A stretch of DNA of 64,000 nucleotides, from the NCBI RefSeq assembly GCF_030811595.1, contig NZ_JAUSRB010000002.1, positions 930,001-994,000 on the forward strand, written 5' to 3'. This document shows, in pieces, positions 10,673 through 19,141 of the stretch (positions are counted from its first letter, which is position 1; every line of letters begins with the position of its first letter). The stretch comes from Streptosporangium brasiliense. GTDB lineage: Bacteria > Actinomycetota > Actinomycetes > Streptosporangiales > Streptosporangiaceae. The notes below the pieces were generated by a model. It did not search any database and was not told the DNA's origin. It saw only the letters and a list, made by a program, of their open reading frames with translations. Both the position numbers and the translations under genes were made by a program.

Positions 10673-11377
10673 TCAGAGGCTCAGGCGGTCCCTGGTCGGG
10701 ACGATGTCCTCGAACCGGGAGACCGGCAGGTCCATCGAGTAGACCACGCCGCCGACGGCCGCGGCGAGGGATCGGGCCGCCCGGTAGACGGTCTCCATGT
10801 CGGACCGGTGCGGGTCGTCGACGTCGAGCTCCAGGTCGACCGAGTGGTCCGGCTCGGCCACCGGCCAGTCCGGGGGCGGCCAGTCGTAGGTGACGTGGAT
10901 GGGGTCGCCCTGCTTGCCGTCGATCTGGCAGAGGCCGAGCTCGTGGTCGTGGCGGACGGTACGCTCGCCGAGAGACGGGCGCAGCAGCTCGGCCACCCGC
11001 TCGCAGCCGAGCGGGGGGCGGTCGCCGATGCGCACCTCGACGTCCACATGGCCGTCGTGCTCCTGCGGCGGGTGCAGCGCACCGCCGAGACGGCTGGCGA
11101 GGCCGTTGAGCAGGAGGCAGGCCACGGACCGCAGCCCGTCCCGGGCGATGATCGCCCCGCGCCGGTCGGCGGGGACGCCCGCGAGGACGGCCTGTCGCTC
11201 CGTGATCTCGACGCGGCGCACCTTGGTGCCCTTGGCGACATACCAGTCACCCGACGTCGTGAGGCCGGGATCGTACTGGCGGAGCAGGCTCTCCAGCCTG
11301 TCCGGGTCGGCCGGGTGGTGGGTGAGCAGGGCGGGGTGACGGCGCAACTGGCGGGCCGTGCGATCGAGGAACCACAT
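10673..11377 (-). CDS. Hypothetical protein
   Basis: 234 residues, not recognised. Soluble, with no signal peptide or membrane helix; charged and leucine-rich N-terminus (MWFLDRTARQLRRHPALL), and a pattern of hydrophobic strands in the second half (VDVEVRIGD, HVTYDWPPPDWP, VDLELDVDD) ending in SRFEDIVPTRDRLSL. Codon use is like the neighbours, so a real gene is likely. Convergent with hrpB; no operon partner. Confidence 0.65.
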   Translation of the reverse strand: MWFLDRTARQLRRHPALLTHHPADPDRLESLLRQYDPGLTTSGDWYVAKGTKVRRVEITERQAVLAGVPADRRGAIIARDGLRSVACLLLNGLASRLGGALHPPQEHDGHVDVEVRIGDRPPLGCERVAELLRPSLGERTVRHDHELGLCQIDGKQGDPIHVTYDWPPPDWPVAEPDHSVDLELDVDDPHRSDMETVYRAARSLAAAVGGVVYSMDLPVSRFEDIVPTRDRLSL

Positions 11378-11857
11378 GCTCCGAGTCTGCTGGGCCGTGC
11401 TTGGGACTCACTTGCGGACAGGCGGGGGCGTGACTTGCGGGCCCCAAGCGGAGCGGGCGGACATCACACGCGGAGCGGCCCGGCACCCTATGCGGAGCAG
11501 CCCCGCGCCCTACGCGGAGCGGCCCGACACCCTACGCGGAGCGGCCGCGGCGGAGCCGGAAAAACCGTTGGCGTCCTGGTGCGCGCCGCTGTTACGGTCT
11601 CCGTGACCTCGTCGGTGACTCCCGGGCTCCCGAGCCCTAGAAAGCAGTTGATTTATGTCCCGGCCCGCGCCGAGCGCGCCTCGCCGTACCGCGAAGACCT
11701 CCTGCCGCTGATCTTCTCCGGCACCGGACGGACTCCCGGTGCGCCGGCCTGACCGCGTCCGCCTGATCCGCGACGCCCGCCGGCCAGAACTCTTCCGAGG
11801 ATCGCTCGGCCCTCTCCTGCCGCAACTGTAAAAGTCTTCTGGCAAGGAGTATCCCGG
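11378..11857. other. 480-bp gene-free region with tandem repeats and the RNHCP leader
   Basis: No convincing gene. The left part holds the 22-bp tandem repeat at 11468; the right part is the upstream region of the RNHCP gene and ends in an AAGGAG ribosome site at about 11844. A 30-codon GTG frame (about 11738-11830) is not supported. Confidence 0.6.
11468..11551. repeat. 22-bp tandem repeat, 3.8 copies
   Basis: Units at 11468-11489, 11490-11511, 11512-11533 and a partial one at 11534-11551. The consensus begins ACGCGGAGCGGCCC and ends in CACCCT. Units differ at one to four positions. There are no spacers, so it is not a CRISPR array. Confidence 0.85.
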
Positions 11858-12235
11858 GTGCCTACCGACAAGCCCGATCTCGCCCCCAGTTCCTTTCTGA
11901 GGGTCGACACCTTCACCTGCGTCCGGTGCGGCCTGACCGTCACCAAGCTCGCTCCGGACGGCAGCCGCCGCAACCACTGCCCGAGCTGCCTGCACTCCCG
12001 GCATGTCCTCGACCGCGTCGAGGGCGGGCCGTCCGACTGCGGGTCACGGATGACCCCGATCTCCATCGCGGTGCTGCGCAACGGGGACTGGATGGTGATC
12101 CACCGCTGTGTCCGGTGCGACCAGCTCACCTCGAATCCGATCTGCGGGGACGACAACCAGCTCATCCTCATGCGCATGGCCGTACGTCCGCTGGCGCAGC
12201 CGCCGTTCCCGCTCGAAGCCTTCGGCGACCTGTGA
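11858..12235 (+). CDS. RNHCP zinc-ribbon protein (first of a pair)
   Basis: 125 residues with the name-giving RNHCPSCLHSRH motif (about 44-55). An earlier Cys-x2-Cys (FTCVRCGL) and a later pair (RCVRCDQLTSNPICGDDN) complete what looks like one or two zinc-binding sites. The RNHCP domain has no established function. GTG start after AAGGAG. A second RNHCP gene follows 30 bases downstream in the same direction, so the two are probably one operon. Small cytoplasmic protein. Confidence 0.85.
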   Translation: MPTDKPDLAPSSFLRVDTFTCVRCGLTVTKLAPDGSRRNHCPSCLHSRHVLDRVEGGPSDCGSRMTPISIAVLRNGDWMVIHRCVRCDQLTSNPICGDDNQLILMRMAVRPLAQPPFPLEAFGDL

Positions 12236-12265
12236 CACGGCCTGAGACACCGGACGGAAACGATC

Positions 12266-12676
12266 ATGCCACGACGGAAGCCTGAGCGGAGGCGTCCTCA
12301 GCGGCGCAAGGACGTGCTGCACGGGCAGGGCGGCGCACCGGGCGACGCGTTCCGGTGCGTCGGCTGCCGGCTCGACGTGCCCCTCGTCGCGCCGGGCACC
12401 GCCCACCGCAACCACTGTCCGCACTGCCTGACCAGCCTCCACCTCGACCGGCGGACGCCGGGAGACCGGAGCGCGGACTGCCGCGGGCGCATGGCGCCGC
12501 TGAGCCTGTCGGTGAGACAGGACGGGGAGTGGATGGTCATCCACCAGTGCCTGGCCTGCGGCGAGCTCAGCGCCAACCGCATCGCCGGGGACGACAACGT
12601 GCTCGTCCTGCTGCGGATGGCCCTGCGGCCGCTGTCCGACGCCCGCATCCCGATGCGGGCGCTGCTCGCCCTCTGA
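12266..12676 (+). CDS. RNHCP zinc-ribbon protein (second of a pair)
   Basis: 136 residues. Basic N-terminus (MPRRKPERRRPQRRKD), then the same domain as the upstream gene: FRCVGCRL, HRNHCPHCLTSLH, and HQCLACGELSANRIAGDDN. The paralogues share the order of all cysteine motifs and the end of the domain (LxLxRMAxRPL). The basic tail suggests nucleic-acid or ribosome contact, but that is inference. Followed by a strong bidirectional terminator. Confidence 0.85.
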   Translation: MPRRKPERRRPQRRKDVLHGQGGAPGDAFRCVGCRLDVPLVAPGTAHRNHCPHCLTSLHLDRRTPGDRSADCRGRMAPLSLSVRQDGEWMVIHQCLACGELSANRIAGDDNVLVLLRMALRPLSDARIPMRALLAL

Positions 12677-12710
12677 GACGCCTCACGTCCTGAGACGTCG
12701 CGGGAGGCGC

Positions 12711-12753
12711 GCCGCCTCGCGCCCCGGGGGTGCCCTCCGGGACGCGAGGCGGC
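12711..12753. terminator. Bidirectional terminator
   Basis: Long hairpin GCCGCCTCGCGcCCCGG ... CCGGGaCGCGAGGCGGC, followed by TCTTCCC, between the convergent RNHCP pair and the PLP-enzyme gene. Confidence 0.8.
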
Positions 12754-12805
12754 TCTTCCCGCGCCCCCGGCCCTCACGAGGGCCGGGACCCGGAAGGGGG
12801 TCAGG

Positions 12806-13999
12806 TCATATGCCGCGGGCTCTGAGCACCTCGCGGACGACGGGCCAGGACGGGTCGAGCGGGACCGTCGGGGTGCTGCCGACGCCCAGGTCCTTGAAGC
12901 CGCTGGAGGTGGAGACGCACACCACCGGGCCGTCGAAACGCTCGCCGAGCTTGCGGTAACCGGCCAGGGCGGCGGCGCTGGAGAGCTCGTGCCACAGGCC
13001 CCGGCGGGCGAGGTCGCGCTGGGCTGCGGCCATCTCCTCGTCGGTCGACAGCACGGCGCCGCCGCCGCTGTCGCGGACCGCGACGACACCGCGGTAGCCG
13101 TTGACCGGGCAGTCGATGGCGTAGGCCAGGCTCTCGCGAACCTCCACCGACACGGCGGGCAGACCGGTGGCCAGCGCCCGGGCGAGAGGACCTCCGGCGG
13201 CCGGCTCGCAGGAGAACATCCGCGGGGTGGCGGAGGTGATGCCGAGGCGACGTAACTCGGTGAAGCCCTTCCACACCCCGTAGATCAGCTCGCCGTACCC
13301 GGTGGGGACGAAGACGGCGGCGGGCACGCCGACCTGGCGGTGGAGCTCGTAGGCGATCGTCTTGTAGCCCTCGGGACCGAAGCCGTGTCCGGTGTGTGTG
13401 ACGCTCAGGTTGCTGACCGGGTGGAAGCCCAGCTCGTCGACGATCCGGCGCATCAGCGGCCGGCGTTCCGCGGCCGGGACCGGCAGCACCACGGCGCCGT
13501 AGGAGCGGATGAAGTCGCCGATCGCGGGCGGGGAGTCCGCCGAGGCGAGGATGACGCAGGGCAGGCCCGCACGGGCGGCGTAGGCGGCGGCCGAGGCGCC
13601 GTGGTTGCCGGAGGAGGCCGCGACGATTCCCGGTGCCCCCGCGCCGAGCGCCCCGCTGACCGTGCAGCGGTTGAGCCGGTCCTTGTGGCTCCAGGTCGGG
13701 TTGCGGGACTCGTCCTTGACGAAGACGCCTTCGATCTCGACCAGCGGGGTGCCGCCCTCGCCCAGGGTGGGCGCGTGCAGCGGCGGCAGCAGAGGAGCCC
13801 ACCGGGCCAGGTCGGGGCCGATCTCCCGGTCGAACAACCCGGCCTGGACCTTGTCGTAGGCGTAGTCGACCTCGACCGGATAGGCGATCTCCGGGGTGCT
13901 CGTGGCCGGGCACCCGCGGGTCATCGGCGGCCAGAGCGGGTAGGCGATCGACGGATCTCCCAGCGACCGCTGCGCCACCGCCAGCGAATCTCCATGCAT
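12806..13999 (-). CDS. PLP-dependent enzyme, threonine synthase-like (fold type II)
   Basis: 397 residues. Cofactor lysine in NPTWSHKDR (Lys106), phosphate-binding SSGNHGA (129-135) and a second glycine-rich loop (PTGYGELIYG) mark the tryptophan-synthase-beta fold. The sequence is closest in pattern to threonine synthase, which forms threonine from O-phosphohomoserine, but it could be a related dehydratase-type enzyme; no thrB or hom gene is near. The ATG at 13999 is kept because the segment IAYPLWPPMTRGCPA looks conserved. Divergent from the SPFH gene; only 78 bases separate them, including the palindrome at 14037. Confidence 0.75.
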   Translation of the reverse strand: MHGDSLAVAQRSLGDPSIAYPLWPPMTRGCPATSTPEIAYPVEVDYAYDKVQAGLFDREIGPDLARWAPLLPPLHAPTLGEGGTPLVEIEGVFVKDESRNPTWSHKDRLNRCTVSGALGAGAPGIVAASSGNHGASAAAYAARAGLPCVILASADSPPAIGDFIRSYGAVVLPVPAAERRPLMRRIVDELGFHPVSNLSVTHTGHGFGPEGYKTIAYELHRQVGVPAAVFVPTGYGELIYGVWKGFTELRRLGITSATPRMFSCEPAAGGPLARALATGLPAVSVEVRESLAYAIDCPVNGYRGVVAVRDSGGGAVLSTDEEMAAAQRDLARRGLWHELSSAAALAGYRKLGERFDGPVVCVSTSSGFKDLGVGSTPTVPLDPSWPVVREVLRARGI

Positions 14000-14036
14000 G
14001 CCACCGGATCATATTGCCCACGATCACCAGCAGTGG

Positions 14037-14064
14037 GCTATCGTAGTGATATCACTCCGATAGC
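14037..14064. promoter_or_regulatory. 28-bp near-perfect palindrome, probable operator of the SPFH/RHH operon
   Basis: The centre is AGTGATATCACT (14045-14056), extended to GCTATCG on the left and CGATAGC on the right; only one base pair of the 14 mismatches. It ends 13 bases before the SPFH ATG, so it must overlap promoter or transcript start. The ribbon-helix-helix protein encoded at 14932 is the obvious candidate ligand. Confidence 0.75.
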
Positions 14065-14077
14065 AGAGGTGGACTTC

Positions 14078-14929
14078 ATGGAACGACGTGCTTTCCGGAT
14101 GAACGGATTCGCCGTGCTGGTCGGGCTTGTGGCCCTCGGAGGCGTCCTGGGCGCGGTCGCACTGGCGGTCGGCATGCCACTGGCGCCCGTCGCCGCGATC
14201 CTGTGGGGGATCGTCGCGGCCGTCGTGTCCAGCGGCTTCGTGGTGGTCAACCCGAACGAGGCGAAGGTCGTGCAGTTTCTGGGCCGCTACGTCGGGTCGG
14301 TGAGCGACGCCGGCTTCCTGTGGGTGCTACCGTTCACCACCAAGCGGCGGATCACACTCCGGGTGCGCAACTTCGAGACGGCCAAGCTCAAGGTGAACGA
14401 CGCCGACGGCAACCCCGTGGAGATCGCGGCTGTCGTCGTCTACAAGGTGATCGACACCGCCACGGCCGCCTTCTCCGTCGACGACTACGAGGAGTACGTG
14501 GCGATCCAGTCCGAGGCGGCCGTCCGGCACCTGGCCACCAGCCACCCCTACGACGCCCACGAGGAGGGCCGCACCAGCCTGCGCGACGGCGCCGAGGTGG
14601 CCGCCGAGCTCACCGCCGAGCTGAGCGACCGCACCCACCTGGCCGGGGTGGAGGTGCTGGAGGCCCGGATCACCCACCTCGCCTACGCCCCGGAGATCGC
14701 CCAGGCGATGCTGGTCCGCCAGCAGGCCACCCAGGTCGTCGCGGCGCGCACCCAGATCGTCGCGGGCGCGGTGGGCATGGTCCAGCTCGCGCTGACGAGG
14801 CTGGCCGAGGAGGGCGTCGTGGAGCTCGACGAGGAGCGTAAGGCCCAGATGGTGTCCAACCTCCTGGTGGTCCTGTGCGGCGACCGGGCGACCCAGCCGG
14901 TGGTCAACGCCGGCAGTCTGTATGCCTGA
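14078..14929 (+). CDS. SPFH / band 7 domain membrane protein
   Basis: 283 residues. Two N-terminal hydrophobic segments (about 9-32 and 35-55), then the SPFH domain (VVVNPNEAKVVQFLGRYVGS, PFTTKRRITLRVRNFETAKL) to about residue 220, and a C-terminal helical part. SPFH proteins assemble into rings in membrane microdomains and act as scaffolds for proteases or membrane stress. The ATG has GAGGTGG 6 bases upstream and lies just after the 28-bp palindrome; the open frame upstream is not used. The RHH gene begins 3 bases after the stop, so the two are translated together. Confidence 0.9.
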   Translation: MERRAFRMNGFAVLVGLVALGGVLGAVALAVGMPLAPVAAILWGIVAAVVSSGFVVVNPNEAKVVQFLGRYVGSVSDAGFLWVLPFTTKRRITLRVRNFETAKLKVNDADGNPVEIAAVVVYKVIDTATAAFSVDDYEEYVAIQSEAAVRHLATSHPYDAHEEGRTSLRDGAEVAAELTAELSDRTHLAGVEVLEARITHLAYAPEIAQAMLVRQQATQVVAARTQIVAGAVGMVQLALTRLAEEGVVELDEERKAQMVSNLLVVLCGDRATQPVVNAGSLYA

Positions 14930-14931
14930 GC

Positions 14932-15159
14932 ATGCCCGAGCGTAAAAAAGTCCTGCTCAGACTCGATCCGGCCGTCTACGAGGCGATCGCCAAGTGGGCG
15001 GCCGACGACCTGCGGAGTGTCAACGCCCAGCTCGAATACGCGCTGCGCCTGGCCCTCAAGGCGGCGGGCCGCGAGCTCAGGCGGGCCGAGCCGGGGCAGG
15101 CTCAGCAGGGCGCCGCGGAGCGGGATAACACCGATGAGCCGGACAAGTCATCTGATTGA
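14932..15159 (+). CDS. Ribbon-helix-helix (Arc-type) DNA-binding protein
   Basis: 75 residues. The N-terminal strand KKVLLRLDPAVYEAIAKWAA followed by DDLRSVNAQLEYALRLAL is the Arc/HicB-antitoxin RHH pattern (about residues 5-47); the tail is polar and likely disordered. Such dimers bind short palindromes. The start ATG follows the SPFH stop by 2 bases. I infer that it represses its own operon at the palindrome 14037-14064. No toxin gene accompanies it. Confidence 0.8.
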   Translation: MPERKKVLLRLDPAVYEAIAKWAADDLRSVNAQLEYALRLALKAAGRELRRAEPGQAQQGAAERDNTDEPDKSSD

Positions 15160-15206
15160 GATGTGAGAAGCTTCCGCTCACGCACTCGCCGGACCACACT
15201 CAGTTC

Positions 15207-16613
15207 ATGTCGTGGGTGGGGAAGTCCGCAGTGGAGATGGCGGAGGCCGTGCGACGGGGAGAGGCGACCGCCCCGGCGATCGTCGAGGAGCACCTGCGGA
15301 TGATCGCCAAGTATGACGGGCGCATCGGGGCCTTCCGCAAGGTCCGCGCCGAGCGGGCGCTCGCCGAGGCACGGACCGTGCAGGAGCGGGAGGATCTGGC
15401 CGGGCTGCCGCTCGCCGGGGTCCCGGTCGCCGTCAAGGACAACATCGCGGTCCGGGGCGAGGCGACGCGGAACGGCTCCGCGGCGACGTCGAACGCCGCC
15501 GCGGCCGAGGACCACCCGGTGGTGGCCAGGCTCAGGGCGGCCGGGGCGGTGGTCGTGGGCATCACCAACGTGCCGGAGCTGTGCCTGGTGGGGTTCTCCG
15601 ACAGCGTGTACGGCGTGACGCGCAACCCGTGGGACCTGAAGCGCACGCCGGGCGGGTCGTCGAGCGGGAGCGCGGCCGCCGTGGCCGCGGGGATGGTCCC
15701 GCTGGCCCACGGCAACGACGGTCTCGGTTCGCTGCGCATCCCGGCCGCCTGCTGCGGGCTCGTCTCGATCAAGCCGGGCCGGGAGGTGGTCCCGCCGCCC
15801 GGGCACGGCTGGGACGGGCTGTCGGAGAACGGCCCGCTGGCCACGACCGTGACCGACCTCGCCCTGGCACTGGCGGTGATGGCGGGCGACATGTCCCTGG
15901 CCACGCCCGGGGAGAGCGAATCCCTCGAAATCGGCAGCGCCATCGACGACTACCCGGGCGGGCTCACCCCTTCGGAGCCGATGAAGCTGCGGATCGCGGT
16001 GGCCCCGGCCCCGCTGCCCCCGGGGTTCACGATGGACGCCGAGTTCCAGGCGGCGGCCGTCGAGGCGGCCGACACGCTCGGCGCCGCCGGGCACACCGTG
16101 GTGGAGCACGGCGCCCGGATGCCGGGCTGGCTGGGCTCGGCCACGATCGCCACCTGGCTGGCGTGCGCCGCGGCGGACGCCGAGGGGCTCGACCCGCGCA
16201 GACTGGAGCGCCGCACCAGGTCACTGGCCAGGGCAGGCCGGCTGCTCGCGAGGCTCGGGATGGACGGCTCGGCGGGCCGTGACCGCTGGCGCGCCCACGG
16301 GGCCGACCAGTGGTTCGGCAACGCCGACGTGCTCGTCACCCCGACGCTCGCCACCGTCCCCCCGGCCGCCGAGCGCTGGGGCCGCCGCGGGCTGCTGGCC
16401 AACATGCGCACCAACCTGACCTACGCCCCGGCCACCGGGGCCTGGAACATGGCCGGCTGGCCCGCCATGACCGTCCCGTACGGCTGGCACTCCACCGGCA
16501 TGCCCATCGGGGTCCAGCTCGTCGCCGCTCCGGGCGGCGAGGCGCAGCTCCTGGCTCTGGCCATCCAGTTGGAGAGCGCCCACCCCTGGCTCCGCCACGC
16601 CCCGCTCGACTGA
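15207..16613 (+). CDS. Amidase-signature family hydrolase
   Basis: 468 residues. The Ser-cisSer-Lys triad is traceable: Lys77 (VPVAVKDNIAV), Ser152 in GGSSSGSAAA, and the nucleophile Ser175 in GLGSLRIPAA. By family it hydrolyses amide bonds in the cytoplasm; the substrate is unknown. The usual GTDTGGSIR stretch reads GNDGLGSLR here, a small change beside the nucleophile. I chose the ATG at 15207 (MSWVGKSAVEMAEAV) where family similarity begins; the frame is open 17 codons further up. It starts 47 bases after the RHH stop and may be read with that operon. Confidence 0.88.
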   Translation: MSWVGKSAVEMAEAVRRGEATAPAIVEEHLRMIAKYDGRIGAFRKVRAERALAEARTVQEREDLAGLPLAGVPVAVKDNIAVRGEATRNGSAATSNAAAAEDHPVVARLRAAGAVVVGITNVPELCLVGFSDSVYGVTRNPWDLKRTPGGSSSGSAAAVAAGMVPLAHGNDGLGSLRIPAACCGLVSIKPGREVVPPPGHGWDGLSENGPLATTVTDLALALAVMAGDMSLATPGESESLEIGSAIDDYPGGLTPSEPMKLRIAVAPAPLPPGFTMDAEFQAAAVEAADTLGAAGHTVVEHGARMPGWLGSATIATWLACAAADAEGLDPRRLERRTRSLARAGRLLARLGMDGSAGRDRWRAHGADQWFGNADVLVTPTLATVPPAAERWGRRGLLANMRTNLTYAPATGAWNMAGWPAMTVPYGWHSTGMPIGVQLVAAPGGEAQLLALAIQLESAHPWLRHAPLD

Positions 16614-16640
16614 CCGCCGGGGCGGGTCCCGCCCCGGCGG
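16614..16640. terminator. Bidirectional terminator between amidase and half-ALDH genes
   Basis: 27-bp palindrome: 13-bp arm CCGCCGGGGCGGG, one central T, and the matching arm, directly after the amidase stop and 10 bases from the end of the convergent gene. Confidence 0.8.
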
Positions 16641-16649
16641 CGTGACGGG

Positions 16650-17531
16650 TCAGACGCCGGTGGGGTGCCAGACGGTCTTGGTCTCCAGGAAGGCCGTCAG
16701 GCGCCTGGTGCCGGGGTCGGCCGACCAGTCGGGCGTGGCGGGACGCAGGACGCGCTTGAGGTTCTCCGCCGCCGCCTCCTCGCACGCGACCGCCAGCTCC
16801 GGGTCGGCGACCCCGGTGAGGTCGATGGCGTTGACGTCCATGTGCGCGGCCAGCCAGGGGGCGATCTCCTTGACCGACCCGGTGAGGATGTTGACCACAC
16901 CGCCGGGCAGGTCGGAGGTGGCGAGCACCTCGGCCAGGGTGATGGCGGGCAGCGGGGCCCGCTCACCGGCGATCACGACGCAGGTGTTGCCCGTGACGAT
17001 CACCGGGGCGATCACCGAGACGAGCCCGAGCAGGGGCTCGTCCGGGGCGACCACCGCGACCACGCCGGTCGGCTCCGGCGAGGAGACGTTGAAGTACGGT
17101 CCGGCGACCGGGTTGGTGGACCCGGCCACCGCGGCGATCTTGTCGGCCCAGCCGGCGTACCAGACCAGCCGGTCGACGGCCGCGTCCACGACGGTCCCGG
17201 CCTTCGCCGTCCCCGCCTCGGCCAGCTCGGCGACGAACTGCGCCCGGCGGCTCTCCAGCATCTCGGCGACGCGGTAGAGGATCTGCCCCCGGTTGTACGG
17301 CGTCGCGCCGGACCAGCCGCCGAACGCCTTGCGGGCGGCGGAGACCGCGTCACGGGCGTCCTTGCGGGAGGCCTTGGACGCGTTGGCCAGGAAGGCGCCC
17401 TTGGAGGAGGTCACCACGTAGGACCTTCCGCTCTCCGAACGCGGGAACGCCCCGCCGATGTACAGCTTGTATGTCTTGCGCACGGCCAGCCGTACGGGCT
17501 CGCGGCCACTCGACCGCTCCGCCTTACTCAT
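16650..17531 (-). CDS. Half-length aldehyde dehydrogenase homologue lacking the catalytic domain
   Basis: 293 residues similar to the N-terminal coenzyme-binding half of ALDH: KLYIGGAFPRSESGR, ARDAVSAARKAFGGWS, WYAGWADK, LPGGVVNILTG. It stops before the positions of the catalytic glutamate (ELGGK) and cysteine; where the neighbour has FTGSTEVG it reads DLTGVADPEL. The normal IPWNFP reads VAPDEP. It therefore cannot be a complete dehydrogenase on its own. The reading frame is intact, with GGGGAG directly before the ATG and normal codon use, so it seems to be maintained. It lies downstream of deoC and the full ALDH and may be a regulatory or structural partner. Confidence 0.8.
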   Translation of the reverse strand: MSKAERSSGREPVRLAVRKTYKLYIGGAFPRSESGRSYVVTSSKGAFLANASKASRKDARDAVSAARKAFGGWSGATPYNRGQILYRVAEMLESRRAQFVAELAEAGTAKAGTVVDAAVDRLVWYAGWADKIAAVAGSTNPVAGPYFNVSSPEPTGVVAVVAPDEPLLGLVSVIAPVIVTGNTCVVIAGERAPLPAITLAEVLATSDLPGGVVNILTGSVKEIAPWLAAHMDVNAIDLTGVADPELAVACEEAAAENLKRVLRPATPDWSADPGTRRLTAFLETKTVWHPTGV

Positions 17532-17713
17532 CTCCCCGCCCTCTCCATGTGCTCTCCTGCTGTGCCAGCCGGGCCGGTACGAAGATCTGGCCGCAGCGGC
17601 TCACCCCGCACCGGTGGGCGAACCAGCCCCGCAGCGTCGGACGGCCGGCGCGGGCGAAGCCGTGGCCACGGGTGCTCTGGGCGCGGCGATCGCGGCGCCT
17701 GGCCCTGTGATGG

Positions 17714-19138
17714 TCACACATCGAGATACGCCTCCAGCCCGTGACGTCCGCCCTCTCTGCCGTATCCGGACTCCTTGTAGCCGCCGAACGGGGAGGTCGG
17801 GTCGAACCGGTTGAAGGTGTTGGCCCAGACGACGCCCGCGCGGAGCCGGTCCGCCATCCACAGGATGCGCGAGCCCTTCTCGGTCCACACGCCCGCCGAC
17901 AGGCCGAACGGGGTGTTGTTCGCCTTCTCGACGGCCTCGGCCGGGGTGCGGAAGGTCAGCACGGACAGGACCGGGCCGAAGACCTCCTCCCGGGCGATCC
18001 GGTGCGACTGGGCGACGCCGGTGAAGATCGTCGGCGGGAACCAGAAGCCCTTGTCCGGCAGCGGGCAGACCGGCGACCAGCGCTCGGCGCCCTCCGCCTC
18101 GCCGAGATCCGACAGCTCGCGGATTTTGGCGAGCTGGGCGGCGGAGTTGATCGCGCCGATGTCGGTGTTCTTGTCCAGCGGGTCGCCCAGGCGGAGCGTG
18201 CCGAGCCGCCGCTTCAGCGCGTCGAGCAGCTCCTGCGCGATCGACTCCTGGACCAGCAGGCGGGAGCCCGCGCAGCAGACGTGCCCCTGGTTGAAGAAGA
18301 TCCCGTTGACGATGCCCTCGACGGCCTGGTCGAGCGCGGCGTCGTCGAACACGATGTTGGCGGCCTTGCCGCCGAGCTCCAGGGTGACCTTCTTGCCCGA
18401 CCCCGCGACGGAGCGGGCGATCAGGCGGCCGACCTCGGTGGAGCCGGTGAAGGCGACCTTGTTCACGTCCGGGTGGTTCACCAGGGCCGCGCCGGTCTCG
18501 CCCGCGCCGGTCACGATGTTGACCACGCCGGGCGGGAGGTCGGCCTGCCGGCAGATCTCGGCGAACAGCAGCGCGGTCAGCGGGGTGGTCTCGGCCGGCT
18601 TGAGGACGACCGTGTTGCCGGCGGCCAGCGCGGGAGCGATCTTCCACGCGAGCATGAGCAGCGGGAAGTTCCACGGGATGACCTGACCGGCGACGCCGAG
18701 CGGCCGCGGGTCGGCGCCGTAGCCGGCGTAGGCGAGCTTGTCGGCCCAGCCCGCGTAGTAGAAGAAGTGCGCCGCGACCAGCGGCAGGTCGACGTCGCGG
18801 GACTCGCGGATCGGCTTGCCGTTGTCCAGGGTCTCCAGCACGGCCAGCTCGCGCGAACGCTCCTGGATGATGCGGGCGATCCGGAACAGGTATTTCGCCC
18901 GCTCGGAGCCGGGCATCGCCGACCAGGTGCCGAACGCCTCGCGGGCGGCCCGGACGGCCCGGTCCACGTCCTGCTCGGAGGCGACGGCCACCTCGGCCAG
19001 GACCTCCTCGGACGCGGGGTTGATCGTCTTGAGGGACGTGCCCGTCCCGTCGGCGAACTCGCCGCCGATGAACAGGCCGTAGGACGGCTTGATGTCGACG
19101 ACGTCGCGGGATTCAGGGGCCGGTGCGTATTCGAACAT
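17714..19138 (-). CDS. NAD(P)-dependent aldehyde dehydrogenase
   Basis: 474 residues, full-length ALDH. Asn157 (IPWNFPLL), general base Glu254 (LELGGK) and catalytic Cys288 (NQGHVCCAGSR) are all present; the C-terminus has the oligomerisation segment (SPFGGYKESGYGREGG). It starts 3 bases after the deoC stop. The context suggests oxidation of the acetaldehyde released by DeoC to acetate, which is inference from neighbourhood; the family is broad. Confidence 0.9.
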   Translation of the reverse strand: MFEYAPAPESRDVVDIKPSYGLFIGGEFADGTGTSLKTINPASEEVLAEVAVASEQDVDRAVRAAREAFGTWSAMPGSERAKYLFRIARIIQERSRELAVLETLDNGKPIRESRDVDLPLVAAHFFYYAGWADKLAYAGYGADPRPLGVAGQVIPWNFPLLMLAWKIAPALAAGNTVVLKPAETTPLTALLFAEICRQADLPPGVVNIVTGAGETGAALVNHPDVNKVAFTGSTEVGRLIARSVAGSGKKVTLELGGKAANIVFDDAALDQAVEGIVNGIFFNQGHVCCAGSRLLVQESIAQELLDALKRRLGTLRLGDPLDKNTDIGAINSAAQLAKIRELSDLGEAEGAERWSPVCPLPDKGFWFPPTIFTGVAQSHRIAREEVFGPVLSVLTFRTPAEAVEKANNTPFGLSAGVWTEKGSRILWMADRLRAGVVWANTFNRFDPTSPFGGYKESGYGREGGRHGLEAYLDV

Positions 19139-19141
19139 CGA

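Noticed and set aside
11468-11551. CRISPR array
   Set aside because: Repeats are directly adjacent, without unique spacers, and no cas genes are in the window. The same applies to the arrays at 39848 and 46352.
11738-11830. 30-codon GTG frame upstream of the RNHCP gene
   Set aside because: Arg/Pro-rich translation without ribosome site or recognisable pattern.
14932-15159. RHH gene as the antitoxin of a toxin-antitoxin pair
   Set aside because: The neighbours are SPFH and amidase genes; no small toxin frame overlaps or adjoins it.
15102-16109. Minus-strand frame opposite the amidase and RHH genes
   Set aside because: Shadow of the amidase; His/Arg/Gly-rich low-complexity translation.
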